Source of the DNA: AVCC01 sp041736255 | Lineage (GTDB): Bacteria; Pseudomonadota; Gammaproteobacteria; Burkholderiales; Burkholderiaceae_D | Length of the DNA: 64,000 nt | Reading direction: 5' to 3' | Assembly: GCA_041736255.1 (NCBI GenBank) | Contig: JBGSTZ010000111.1 | Span: 1-64,000, forward strand | Shown here: in pieces, positions 15,524 through 24,208 of the stretch | Numbering within the stretch: position 1 is the stretch's first letter | Layout: each line of letters opens with the position of its first letter | Made by a program: the position numbers and the translations under genes | Notes under the pieces: model-generated | The model's database searches: none | What the model saw: only the letters and a program-made list of their open reading frames with translations | Told to the model about the DNA's origin: nothing

Positions 15524-18500
15524 TTAAGCTGTGGTTTCAACGGTGATTGTGTTCAGCGCTGCGTCAACAACACCGACCAAGGTCACGCCACCCAAAACGC
15601 CTGCAACAGCATCAAAGTAAATGCTTGTGTTGTTATCAAATGGGTTTTCAGAAATCACAACGCCGGCCAGTGCCATGAATTCTGCTTCTGTCAGAACTGT
15701 GCCGGTACCGACGTCGTTAAACACCAGTTTGTCGTTGGTAACGTCAAAGCCGGTGATGCTCACTTCGCCATCGCCAGCCTTGGTGGCACGACCCGCAACC
15801 ATCTCGAAGTCATAGACAAAAGCCTCTGCCGCAGCCGTAGCTGTAACAGCGGTTGTACCCAGATCAACCGTAGTGAAGCCGGCCGCAGGAGGCACAACAG
15901 CACCAGTGGCGCCTGTCGGACCTTCAATCAGGGAGTAACCAGCAGCAGAAGCGTCGACGAAGTTGCTAGCGCCGAGCGTGAACCAATCAGTGCCAGCCAG
16001 ATCGATAGTACCGGCCACCGTTGCGGTGACGTTGCCATCGGCCACGCCTGCGCCGTCGACAACCTGATAGACCGTACCAACGTTGTGTGCATTGACTGCA
16101 ACATAGACGTGGGTTTGGGCCAGTGTGTTGTCGGCGGCGTACAGCTCCGTGATTTTCTCGATGGTGTTGTCAGCAGCGGCGACGACTCCGGTTGAGATCG
16201 TGATCGACTTGTCAGTTGCCAGCGATGCGAACGTTGTACCGCCAATGGCCGTGAAGTCAAGGTGGTCAATACCAAAGCCGTCTGCAGCGAAGTTGACGAT
16301 GACGTCGTTGCCAAAACCTGCGCCAAACACGAGCGTTTCGTTGCTGGATTCAGCCGAAGTCAAGCCCTCTGTGGTGCCCAGAACGATGACGTCGTTGCCA
16401 GCACCTGGCGTAACGATGTTGTCGCTGGTGGAGATGCTATCTGAACCAGTGAGGTCAACAAAATTATCGTTAGCAAAAGCGGTAACGTAGTCACCGTTGT
16501 TGCCTAGCGTTACCAAAGATGCATTGATTGCAGCCAATACGCTGGCTTCAGTAGGTGATGTCAGGTTATAAACCAGACCAGCAGCAGAGATTTCAGCAGC
16601 TGAGAGTGAATCTACTGGTGGTGCTGTGAAGCTCAGGCTCAAGTCAGATGTTGACATTGCGCCGTCGATCACGGAAGTGATGACCAGTGTATTGGCTGGG
16701 CCGTCTTCTGCTAACAGCAACTTGCTCAATACTGCATCGTTTTTAATGGCAGCTTTGATAGCTTGATTGATCTGCAAGTCAGTAGTCTTGTAGCCCAGGT
16801 TGTCGATTGTAACGGTGTTTGGAACGCCCTTGAAGGTTACTGTCAAGGTGGTGTTGAACAAGTTGTAAGAATTGCTAATGTCTGAACGCAGATTAGTGAT
16901 GTCGCGGGCGGATGCAACATCAGTGGTGTTAAATACCCATTGTGCCTTGGCGCCTGTGTTGTCTGTGTAGACTGTGTCGTTGCCGGCACCGCCGTTAATA
17001 ACAACATCACCAGCACCGACAGTGGTGATTGTGTCGTCGCCGGCACCACCGTTGATTTCAACGTTGTTGTTCAGGTCTTGGTTGTTGTACCAAGCTTCTG
17101 TATTGTTAGCGATTGTGAGGGCAATAACATCATCGCCTGCACCGCCGTCGATATTCAACGAGAAGTCTTCACGACCAGAAACGGTGTTGCTTGCCAATAC
17201 GGCGCCGTCGATCGACACCTTCATAGTGTCGCTGTTTGCACCACCGGTGTATGCAAAGTTGATGGTGTCAGCAGCAGCTGTAGCAGATGCTGTGTCAGTC
17301 AAATTCATGTACTTGGCAACAGAAGCTTCTGTGATTTCAGCGGTGAATTCAAACTTGCCTGTCATTGCGCTAGCATCGAGTACACGTACATCGGAGAAAC
17401 CGAATGCATTGTGCTGATCGCTGCTACCTGGCAGTGCTGTATTAATGCCGCTAGCAGCATCAACTGTGCCATTTACTGTCAGATTGCCGCTGTCTTTAGT
17501 AGTAACTACTTTATCGTAGGCGTTGGTGATGACATCGCTCGTGGTGGCACCGTTACGGATAACGACTTCTTCGAGTGTGTTATTGGTGGAGTTGATTGTT
17601 TGCAGTTTGCTGTTGTCGCGCACTTCGATTTCAAACTTCTCAACGCCTTTTGATAAAGATGTGTCGCCAACCGACAAGCCACCGACTACCAAATCGCCAC
17701 CTGTGCTACCACGGCCGACATCGTCCAGAATGATTTTGCTGGTAACTAAGTCGGTGCTGGAATCGGATGCAGTTGTCATGAACGTGTGCAAACCGGAGCT
17801 GTTTGGTACTGTGCCGTTCTGTGTCTGCCAACCGGTAGTTTCATCGATTGTCAGAGCGCCAGCGCCACTGTTATTCAACAACAGTTCTGTGCCTTGTACG
17901 CTTGCGCCGGACAAAGTATCAACGCGAGAGAAAGTAGCACCCAGACTTGCTGTGAAGTTTGCCAACGCAGGAGTAGTAGCAATAGCGGCTTGCACTGCGA
18001 CCAGCAGTTCAGCGTAGGTTTGCGCTGCATCGATTGCAGTGGAAGTTACTGTTTGGGTTACACCGTCGAGTTTGAAGGTGAAGCCCCAATATGGATTGTC
18101 CAGAAGTGCGTCAGTACCAGCTGCGGCGCTACGGGTGTCGAGCAATTCGATTGTCAACGTGCTGCTGGAATTTGATTGCGCGCGCAGGGAGTACTGATCG
18201 AAGTACACACCGAAATCAACGTGGCCTGGATCTGTTTCAACCATGGCGATAGTGACGGCGCTAGTGATCTGGTTGTCTTCAATGCGTACATCTTCAATTA
18301 CCAAATCAGCACGGCTGTTGTTCGATTCCCAAGTAGTAACACCTTTCATGCGTTGTGCATCGATTTGCACTTCGCTGGTTGACGATGTGTTGTTGTCAGT
18401 GGAATCTTTTGATATGGCTTGTGCGCGAATAGCAACGGTTTCAACGCCGGTGGTTTCAGGGGTAATGGCAAAAGCTTGCGAGGTGCCGATGTCGGCTTCC

Positions 18501-19168
18501 AGGCGGTCGTTGCCTGCGTCGCCAGCGATCTTGTCGCCAGATTGCAGCGTGTTGGCGTTGTCGATAATGCGCGCAGTGAATACGTCATCGCCAACGGTGC
18601 CGCCAAGGCTGTCTGCACCAGTGGTGAGCGTGGTGAGTACTGGAGACTGAGTTGATGTGCCCAGATTAGCAATGACAGCAGAAGCAGTTTCCGCATCCAC
18701 TACGCCGTTCAATACGCCAGTTGCGTCGGCAGTGTTGCCGCCTGTCAGTGCGTAGGCAGTAGAAACTTCCACTTTGGCGTTGAACAGTGCTTTCGAAGTC
18801 AGTGCTGCTGCATCAGTGCCGGCGTATGCAGTCACTGCATTTACGATGGCAACGGCAACCGAACCCTGAGTTTGACCGTCTTGTCCCAATTGGGCGACCC
18901 AGTATGCTTTGCCTTCTGCATCTGCAGCGCGGCCTAGTACGGTGGAGTAGAACGTTTCGATGAATTGTGCGTTGGTCTGACCTTGGCTGTAATAAGGGCG
19001 TGCTGCATCTGTGTTGTAGAAGCTTTGCGCGATGTTTTCGATCGATGCGCCATCCAGCAAATTATTTGCCCAGTAACCCAGGCCAGTGCTGTCAGCTGCG
19101 CGATTGAAGAATGCAACGTACAGTTGTGATAGCGCTGTTTGCTGTGCAGAAGTGATGCTTGTAGCCAT
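15524..19168 (-). CDS. Large RTX-type S-layer-like protein with DUF4214, 1214 aa
   Basis: First gene of the S-layer locus, with TAGGAG just before the ATG. The N-terminus carries two DUF4214-type units (L-Y-V-A-F-F-N-R-A-A-D-S-T-G-L-G-Y-W, then F-Y-S-T-V-L-G-R-A-A-D). These are common at the N-terminus of large RTX surface proteins. The body is beta-rich with RTX-like Ca2+ turns (G-G-A-G-D-D-V-I, G-G-A-G-D-D-T-I, G-G-A-G-N-D-T-V near residues 675-745). The C-terminal 120 residues (D-F-E-M-V to V-T-L-V-G-V-V-D) look like a type I secretion region. No Cys and no Sec signal are seen. The size, composition and neighbouring SapC gene point to an S-layer or major surface protein. A giant adhesin is the alternative. 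Confidence 0.85.
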   Translation of the reverse strand: MATSITSAQQTALSQLYVAFFNRAADSTGLGYWANNLLDGASIENIAQSFYNTDAARPYYSQGQTNAQFIETFYSTVLGRAADAEGKAYWVAQLGQDGQTQGSVAVAIVNAVTAYAGTDAAALTSKALFNAKVEVSTAYALTGGNTADATGVLNGVVDAETASAVIANLGTSTQSPVLTTLTTGADSLGGTVGDDVFTARIIDNANTLQSGDKIAGDAGNDRLEADIGTSQAFAITPETTGVETVAIRAQAISKDSTDNNTSSTSEVQIDAQRMKGVTTWESNNSRADLVIEDVRIEDNQITSAVTIAMVETDPGHVDFGVYFDQYSLRAQSNSSSTLTIELLDTRSAAAGTDALLDNPYWGFTFKLDGVTQTVTSTAIDAAQTYAELLVAVQAAIATTPALANFTASLGATFSRVDTLSGASVQGTELLLNNSGAGALTIDETTGWQTQNGTVPNSSGLHTFMTTASDSSTDLVTSKIILDDVGRGSTGGDLVVGGLSVGDTSLSKGVEKFEIEVRDNSKLQTINSTNNTLEEVVIRNGATTSDVITNAYDKVVTTKDSGNLTVNGTVDAASGINTALPGSSDQHNAFGFSDVRVLDASAMTGKFEFTAEITEASVAKYMNLTDTASATAAADTINFAYTGGANSDTMKVSIDGAVLASNTVSGREDFSLNIDGGAGDDVIALTIANNTEAWYNNQDLNNNVEINGGAGDDTITTVGAGDVVINGGAGNDTVYTDNTGAKAQWVFNTTDVASARDITNLRSDISNSYNLFNTTLTVTFKGVPNTVTIDNLGYKTTDLQINQAIKAAIKNDAVLSKLLLAEDGPANTLVITSVIDGAMSTSDLSLSFTAPPVDSLSAAEISAAGLVYNLTSPTEASVLAAINASLVTLGNNGDYVTAFANDNFVDLTGSDSISTSDNIVTPGAGNDVIVLGTTEGLTSAESSNETLVFGAGFGNDVIVNFAADGFGIDHLDFTAIGGTTFASLATDKSITISTGVVAAADNTIEKITELYAADNTLAQTHVYVAVNAHNVGTVYQVVDGAGVADGNVTATVAGTIDLAGTDWFTLGASNFVDASAAGYSLIEGPTGATGAVVPPAAGFTTVDLGTTAVTATAAAEAFVYDFEMVAGRATKAGDGEVSITGFDVTNDKLVFNDVGTGTVLTEAEFMALAGVVISENPFDNNTSIYFDAVAGVLGGVTLVGVVDAALNTITVETTA

Positions 19169-19270
19169 TTGAAACTCCTAAGGGATGAAATTGATGATCT
19201 TTAATATTGCAGTCAAGCGACGATGTGCTGCTTGCTGGATTGGATTATCAATGTTGACGGCAGGATACAA

Positions 19271-19286
19271 CGTGATGCACGTCACA
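19271..19286 (-). promoter_or_regulatory. Candidate CRP/FNR-family binding site upstream of the S-layer gene
   Basis: Read on the minus strand it is TGTGA-CGTGCA-TCACG, one base off the CRP consensus TGTGA-N6-TCACA. It lies about 103 bases before the S-layer start codon, a distance that allows activation. A putative nucleotide cyclase is encoded 3 kb away. Confidence 0.45.
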
Positions 19287-19469
19287 ATAAAATTATTTGG
19301 AGTAATGTTTTTGATGGTCTGGGGTTTTTGTGTTGCACACCAGCATTTCGTGCCGGTCTGGTACAGGGTTTGCGTTGATGCGCATGGAGAGGATGAAGGT
19401 TGCCTTTCGGCGCGCCAGATGCATGGGTTTCGATCCTCTTTTACTGGATGTGTAGATACCTATGGTGTG

Positions 19470-19600
19470 GGAGGGGGAGCAATATGCCGGGTGTCAAAAT
19501 AAGGCGCAACCTTGATTGCATTGCCATTGATGCAGCAGGAATGTTTGCTGGCACCCTCTCTCCCGGCCTCTCTCCCGCAAGCGGGCGAGAGGAGAAAAAC
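19470..19600 (+). repeat. Dispersed intergenic repeat, copy 1
   Basis: About 115 bases match the reverse complement of 25785-25945 at roughly 85% by eye. The shared core includes GCATTGCCATTGAT and CCCTCTCTCCCGGC, ending in the hairpin CCTCTCTCCCGCAAGCGGGCGAGAGG in this copy. Related GTGTAGATACCTATG words lie just before it. Confidence 0.8.
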
Positions 19601-19659
19601 AGTGGATACCTATGCTTTTCTATGCTTTTGCAAGCAGGAGAGAGGAGCAAAACAATGGA

Positions 19660-20640
19660 TTACTGGTTGTGTGAGGGGCTGGGTGGGCGCATCCGGCGCC
19701 GCCATTGCTGGGCCGGGCGTTCTACGAGCCAATGCAGTAGCGCCGCCAGCGCGATGCTTGCTACCAGATAAATGCAGGTTTCTTGCAGGGTGGTAGGCGG
19801 CGGCATGAATGCGGTCTGCACCAGGAAATGGCAGAGGAACACGCCGTAAGAGAGGTCGCCCAGCCAGCTGTCCCAGCGTTGCAGGCGCAATCGCGACAGT
19901 GCCAGCAGGATGGGCAGCCCGAGTCCGACGCCGGCTAAGGTTTCCCGATTGAATCCGAGCGAAAGGCGGCCATGCTGTTGCAACAGCAGCCAGATCAGCA
20001 ACGCCGCCAGTGCGCCGCCCAGCGCCAGCACCAGCCCCAAGCGCGGCCGCAGGCGCACATCGTGCAAGGCCGAACCAAGCAGGAAAAACATCATGGCCCC
20101 TGGCAGCATTCGGTAGCCGAAGGTGTCGGTATCGATCAGGCCCCAGGCTGCAATGCCGTACACTGCCAGGCCTATGGCAAAGGCTAACGCCCGCAAACGC
20201 CGGATCAGCAGCAGCGGGATCAGCAGATAGAACTGGATTTCCGCGCCGAGCGACCAGGCTGGCGGAACCAGAGTGAACGCTGCGCTATCGTTGAATTTGA
20301 AGAAATTCAGCGGAACGATCAGGGCGTTGTTCAGCAGGTCTTGCCAGCCGGGCGCGTGTTGCAGATACAGGGAGGTGCGTGCACTCCACAAAAACCAGAT
20401 CAGCGTGATGCCGGCCACCGTCAGGTATAAAGGCATGATGCGCAACAGACGATCGAGGTAGAACCAGCGCACGCCGTGCCAATCGGTATCGGTTTTGCGC
20501 AGCAGCGCAGTCATTACGTAGCCGGAGGTCATATAGAACCCAATCACCGCGATTACTCCGGGATTGAGTCCGGCAATCTGTACGCCGACATGGCTGAGGG
20601 CGACGAGCGCGGCGAGCAGAAATCTGAAACTTCCGAACAT
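19660..20640 (-). CDS. Acyltransferase 3 family membrane protein (OafA/YrhL-like)
   Basis: A 326-aa polytopic inner-membrane protein with about ten hydrophobic segments. The family hallmarks are R-F-L-L-A-A-L-V-A-L-S-H near the start (the His of the R/H pair), G-F-Y-M-T-S-G-Y-V, and R-L-L-R-I-M-P-L-Y. Such proteins O-acylate periplasmic glycans, O-antigen or peptidoglycan, using acyl-CoA from the cytoplasm. It is transcribed alone, divergently from the FecR gene, and is followed by the dispersed repeat. The acceptor may be one of the surface glycans encoded nearby (inference). The length is somewhat short for the family but all core segments are present. Confidence 0.85.
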   Translation of the reverse strand: MFGSFRFLLAALVALSHVGVQIAGLNPGVIAVIGFYMTSGYVMTALLRKTDTDWHGVRWFYLDRLLRIMPLYLTVAGITLIWFLWSARTSLYLQHAPGWQDLLNNALIVPLNFFKFNDSAAFTLVPPAWSLGAEIQFYLLIPLLLIRRLRALAFAIGLAVYGIAAWGLIDTDTFGYRMLPGAMMFFLLGSALHDVRLRPRLGLVLALGGALAALLIWLLLQQHGRLSLGFNRETLAGVGLGLPILLALSRLRLQRWDSWLGDLSYGVFLCHFLVQTAFMPPPTTLQETCIYLVASIALAALLHWLVERPAQQWRRRMRPPSPSHNQ

Positions 20641-20848
20641 GGGGGATTTTAGCTTTTGCGATGGTCTGACAGGGAGCAGCAGCTTATCGAACTAATCAAC
20701 GCGCATGCAAGAATTTTTTATCGCGTGCGGGGCGTATTTATTACTTTGGTATAAGATTGCATTTTTGCAGCAGGGTGGGTGCACCTGCGCATGGCCTTTA
20801 CGGCTGATGCGTGGCACAAGTTGAAGTTGAGTTTAAGGGGTTATTAAA

Positions 20849-22183
20849 ATGATTAAAAGACAATTGCATTCATGGAGTTTGGCACTGCTATGGGCATGCG
20901 CAACACCGGCGCTGGCCGCCGAGCTTGCGGGTACGGTGTCTTTCGTGATCGGCACTGCAACTAGGACGGCAACGGCAGCGAACACCGATGCGGCAAGGCC
21001 GGTGCCGGCTGCGCCTTGGCAACTGCGCCGCGGCGATGCGGTTGAGGTCGGGCAAACTCTGGTCACCGGGCCGAATGGCCATATCCACCTGAAGATGAAA
21101 GACGGCGCTTTTATCAGCGTGCGTCCGCATTCCCGCCTCAAGATCGCGCAATATCATTATGACGCGGCAGTTCCCGCGAATAACCGGATCAAGTTTGCGC
21201 TGGAGGAAGGCACCGTGCGCTCTATCACCGGTCGCGCCGGCGAAGCCGCACGCAGCAATTACCGGCTGAATACGCCGCTGGCAGCGATTGGCATTCGTGG
21301 TACCGATTTTGTAGTGCAGGCAACTGTCGAGGCAACCCGGGTGACTGTGCAAAGCGGCGCGGTGAGCTTTTCGCCGCTCGCCGGCGATTGTCTGGCGAGC
21401 GGGTCTGGCCCATGCGCGTCGGCCGCCACCCGAGTGCTGACTGCTGCGATGCACGATGGTTATCTGGAGTTGAGCAAGCATGGCGGCATCCCGACACTGG
21501 TGCCGGCTGAACGCGCGGTAAATAACCCGAATGCCGTATCGCCGCCGCGCCCGGAAGAACCGAAAGCGGTAGATGGCAGGACAATTGGCAGCGCCGACAC
21601 CAAGGACGCTATCCTGAACCAATCGGTCAATAACTTGCTGGGTGCGGTACGCGCGCCAGATGCGCCGGCAATCACCTTGCCGCCAACGCAATTTTACTGG
21701 GGGCGCTGGAGCCGTTTCATCGAGCCGGGCCAGGAAGCCAGCGGAATCGCGGCGGTATTTCTGCCCGGCCGCGAGACGCTAGCCGCTAACTCGGTGTTTG
21801 CTCTGAACCGCGAGGTGGGCTTGCCGCGCATGCCGAAAGCGGGAGTCGCCAAATTTCAGCTGGGAGGGTCCGAAGTGTATGCGATGTCGGACAACAAGAC
21901 TCTGAGCGCTGCCACTATTGCAGCGCCATCGCTGACCGTCGATTTTGCCGCGCGCAGCTATGACACTGCGCTGACAGTCAATAGCGCAACGCTGGGCAAT
22001 GTCGGAATTGCCTCTTCGGGGCGGATTACCGGTCAGGGGCAGTTCATCCCGGCGGTCAATTCGGCAAATACCACGATGAACGGTTTTTTGTCCAACGATG
22101 CGTCGCAGGCCGGCTATGTTTTCGAGCGCGGCGGCTTGCTGGGCGGGGCTAGCGTAGTTGGCGTAACGCGCTGGTTGCACTGA
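20849..22183 (+). CDS. FecR-domain periplasmic protein
   Basis: A 444-aa exported protein. The signal peptide ends at A-L-A-A around residue 24. A FecR domain covers about 60-165, with G-D-A-V-E-V-G-Q-T-L-V-T-G-P-N-G and then L-K-M-K-D-G-A-F-I-S-V-R-P-H-S and I-G-I-R-G-T-D-F, the typical FecR series in stand-alone proteins. This domain usually senses or scaffolds at the envelope; no sigma factor or TonB receptor is adjacent. The remainder (about 170-444) is not recognised but looks beta-rich. The next gene starts at or within its stop codon, and a TPR-barrel gene follows, forming a three-gene envelope module. Confidence 0.8.
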   Translation: MIKRQLHSWSLALLWACATPALAAELAGTVSFVIGTATRTATAANTDAARPVPAAPWQLRRGDAVEVGQTLVTGPNGHIHLKMKDGAFISVRPHSRLKIAQYHYDAAVPANNRIKFALEEGTVRSITGRAGEAARSNYRLNTPLAAIGIRGTDFVVQATVEATRVTVQSGAVSFSPLAGDCLASGSGPCASAATRVLTAAMHDGYLELSKHGGIPTLVPAERAVNNPNAVSPPRPEEPKAVDGRTIGSADTKDAILNQSVNNLLGAVRAPDAPAITLPPTQFYWGRWSRFIEPGQEASGIAAVFLPGRETLAANSVFALNREVGLPRMPKAGVAKFQLGGSEVYAMSDNKTLSAATIAAPSLTVDFAARSYDTALTVNSATLGNVGIASSGRITGQGQFIPAVNSANTTMNGFLSNDASQAGYVFERGGLLGGASVVGVTRWLH

Positions 22184-22209
22184 TCGTTGACCGTAGCCGG
22201 GCCTGGATT

Positions 22210-24195
22210 TTGCGGGCGGTATTGCTCGCCGCAGCGCTATTGCTCGCGGTGGGCTTGCCTACGCTGTGGCCAGGCTGGTTCCAGCCGATAAATCATGATT
22301 GGCAGGACTGGCGCACGCGTTTCTCGGTCTCTGGTCCCGCTTTCGATCCCGCGCCCGCGCAGCACAAAAGCCGCCCAGGCGCCGAGTCTCGGGTAGTGAT
22401 CGTCGATGTCGATGAACGCAGTCTGTCGGAACAGGGTGCGTGGCCGTGGCCGCGCGATAAATTGGCGCAGTTGCTGCGCATTCTTATTGACCGCTATGGC
22501 GTTAGTACGGTGGCAATTGATATGGTTTTTCCCGAGCCCAGGGCTAATGAACAGGCGCTGGCCACGCAACTGGGGCGCGAGCAGGTCACCGGAGCGGTGG
22601 TGTTCGATCTGGAGCAGCGCGGTCTGGCCGGGCTTGGCAATGCAGCATTTGCATTGGAGGCTGCGCCGCCGCTGTTGCGTGGCCCCGCCAGCCTGGATGT
22701 GGAGCGATTGCAGGGCATGCCGGTGATGGCAAATCATGCGGCCCTGATGCCGCGACATGCGGGACATATCACCCCGATTTTCGATCTTGGCCGCACGGTA
22801 CGGCGTTTGCCACCGATCTTGTGCGTTGGAGCGCCAACCCCGGAAACTAGCGGCGCTTGCCTGCCGATGCTGGCGCTGAGCAGCTTTGCCAGCCTGCTAC
22901 AGGCACCGCAGTTGCGGCTGCATGCGGCGCACGGCTTGTTTGCGCCATTCTGGTTTTTGGACCTGGAATCCGATGGCGTAGTGGTCGCTTCGCTGCCGCT
23001 GGCGCGCGACGGTACTTTAACGGTGCCGTACCGCCATCGGGCGGCTGACTGGATTTCGATTTCCGCTACCGATATCCTCAACAATACAGTCGAACCGGCC
23101 CTGCTCCAGGGGACCATGGTGCTCATCGGCAGTACTGCGATGGGGCTGTCGGACATCATCGCTACGCCATTAAGATCGACTAGCGGCGGTTTCGTACCGC
23201 ACGCAGAAATATTGTCAGCGCTACTGGATAACGATTTTCCGTTTGTGCCACGCTGGGGCTGGCTTCTCGACAGCATGTTGTTGCTGCCGCTGGCCTTGCT
23301 GCTGGGCGGCGCTGCGACGCGGTACCGCTTGCCGGTCCAACAGATGGCGGTGTTTCCGCTCTGGCTGGCCATCAGTTGGGGCACGCTGGCGACTGTGGCA
23401 CTGGGTTTGAGCCGCTTCAATCTGCTGTTGCCGCTGCTGCCGCTGCTGTTTTTTCCGCCGCTGGCGCTGTCGTTTATTGTGCTGGCCGAATTGTATCTGG
23501 CCGGACGCTCGCGTATCGGCGCCCTGGCTATTTTGTCTGCGTATTTGCCGCGCTCGGTCGCCAAACGTCTGGCGCTGATCGGCTTTGCCAGCACCACGAT
23601 GGATGTGACGCGCCGCGAAATCACCGTGCTGTTTGCCGATGTGCGCGGTTTTTCGGGCATTAGCGAGATACATTCCCCGGAAGTGGTCGGCAGCCTGATG
23701 CAGCGGGTGTTTTCTGAAATGGCCGACGCTGTGGCGCTGCATGATGGCACCATCGACAAATTTATCGGCGATTCCATCATGGCTTTTTGGAATGCGCCGG
23801 ACGATGATGCGCAGCACGCGCAGCACGCGCTGGCGGCGGCACAGGAAATCCTGCTGCGGATACAAGGATTGGCAAGCTATTGCGAAGCGCTGCAGATAAG
23901 CCCGTTGAAGGTCGGGATTGGAATTGAAACCGGCACTGCCTTGGTGGGCAACTTCGGTACCCGGCATCGCACTACTTATACTGCGCTGGGCGATCCGGTG
24001 ATAATAGCCAGCCGCCTGGAAGGGCTGGCAACTGGAGCAAAAGACAGCGCCTTCCTATTAATTGGCGCCAACTGCGCAGCGGCATTACAGCCGTATGCGC
24101 TGCGGACGCTGGGACGAATCCAGATTCGCGGCCGCCAACGCCAGGTCGATATCTATACGGTGCCGGATCAAACGGCACACCAACATGCAGCATAA
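22210..24195 (+). CDS. CHASE2-domain class III nucleotide cyclase
   Basis: A membrane cyclase of about 661 aa. An N-terminal membrane segment is followed by an extracytoplasmic CHASE2 sensor (about 60-340, with V-V-I-V-D-V-D-E-R-S-L-S), three membrane segments (about 350-430) and a cyclase domain (about 468-650). Metal Asp residues lie in L-F-A-D-V-R-G-F (Asp477) and F-I-G-D-S-I (Asp521), and Lys517 suits adenine recognition. The usual Asn of G-D-x-V-N-x-A-x-R is Ile here (V-I-I-A-S-R), which may weaken catalysis. The start is uncertain: the TTG at 22210 is used, but a CTG at 22180 overlapping the FecR stop is possible. The FecR protein may feed signals into CHASE2. Confidence 0.85.
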   Translation: MRAVLLAAALLLAVGLPTLWPGWFQPINHDWQDWRTRFSVSGPAFDPAPAQHKSRPGAESRVVIVDVDERSLSEQGAWPWPRDKLAQLLRILIDRYGVSTVAIDMVFPEPRANEQALATQLGREQVTGAVVFDLEQRGLAGLGNAAFALEAAPPLLRGPASLDVERLQGMPVMANHAALMPRHAGHITPIFDLGRTVRRLPPILCVGAPTPETSGACLPMLALSSFASLLQAPQLRLHAAHGLFAPFWFLDLESDGVVVASLPLARDGTLTVPYRHRAADWISISATDILNNTVEPALLQGTMVLIGSTAMGLSDIIATPLRSTSGGFVPHAEILSALLDNDFPFVPRWGWLLDSMLLLPLALLLGGAATRYRLPVQQMAVFPLWLAISWGTLATVALGLSRFNLLLPLLPLLFFPPLALSFIVLAELYLAGRSRIGALAILSAYLPRSVAKRLALIGFASTTMDVTRREITVLFADVRGFSGISEIHSPEVVGSLMQRVFSEMADAVALHDGTIDKFIGDSIMAFWNAPDDDAQHAQHALAAAQEILLRIQGLASYCEALQISPLKVGIGIETGTALVGNFGTRHRTTYTALGDPVIIASRLEGLATGAKDSAFLLIGANCAAALQPYALRTLGRIQIRGRQRQVDIYTVPDQTAHQHAA

Positions 24196-24208
24196 TTTCA
24201 AGGTGACC

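Larger units (their letters stand above)
19169..19659. other. S-layer promoter region and dispersed repeat
   Basis: No gene is seen. The half nearest the S-layer start should hold its promoter and contains a CRP-like palindrome at 19271-19286. I could not choose a convincing -35/-10 pair. The other half (19470-19600) is a dispersed repeat also found inverted at 25785-25945. Confidence 0.5.

Noticed and set aside
16940..18655. Plus-strand open frames (up to 237 codons) opposite the DUF4214 S-layer gene
   Set aside because: Same reason: low-complexity translations, no start signals, and a clear protein family on the minus strand.
19400..19771. Small ORF reading through the dispersed repeat, with a similar frame in the inverted copy
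   Set aside because: The two frames share words because the DNA is repeated; differences are mostly non-synonymous and no ribosome site is present.
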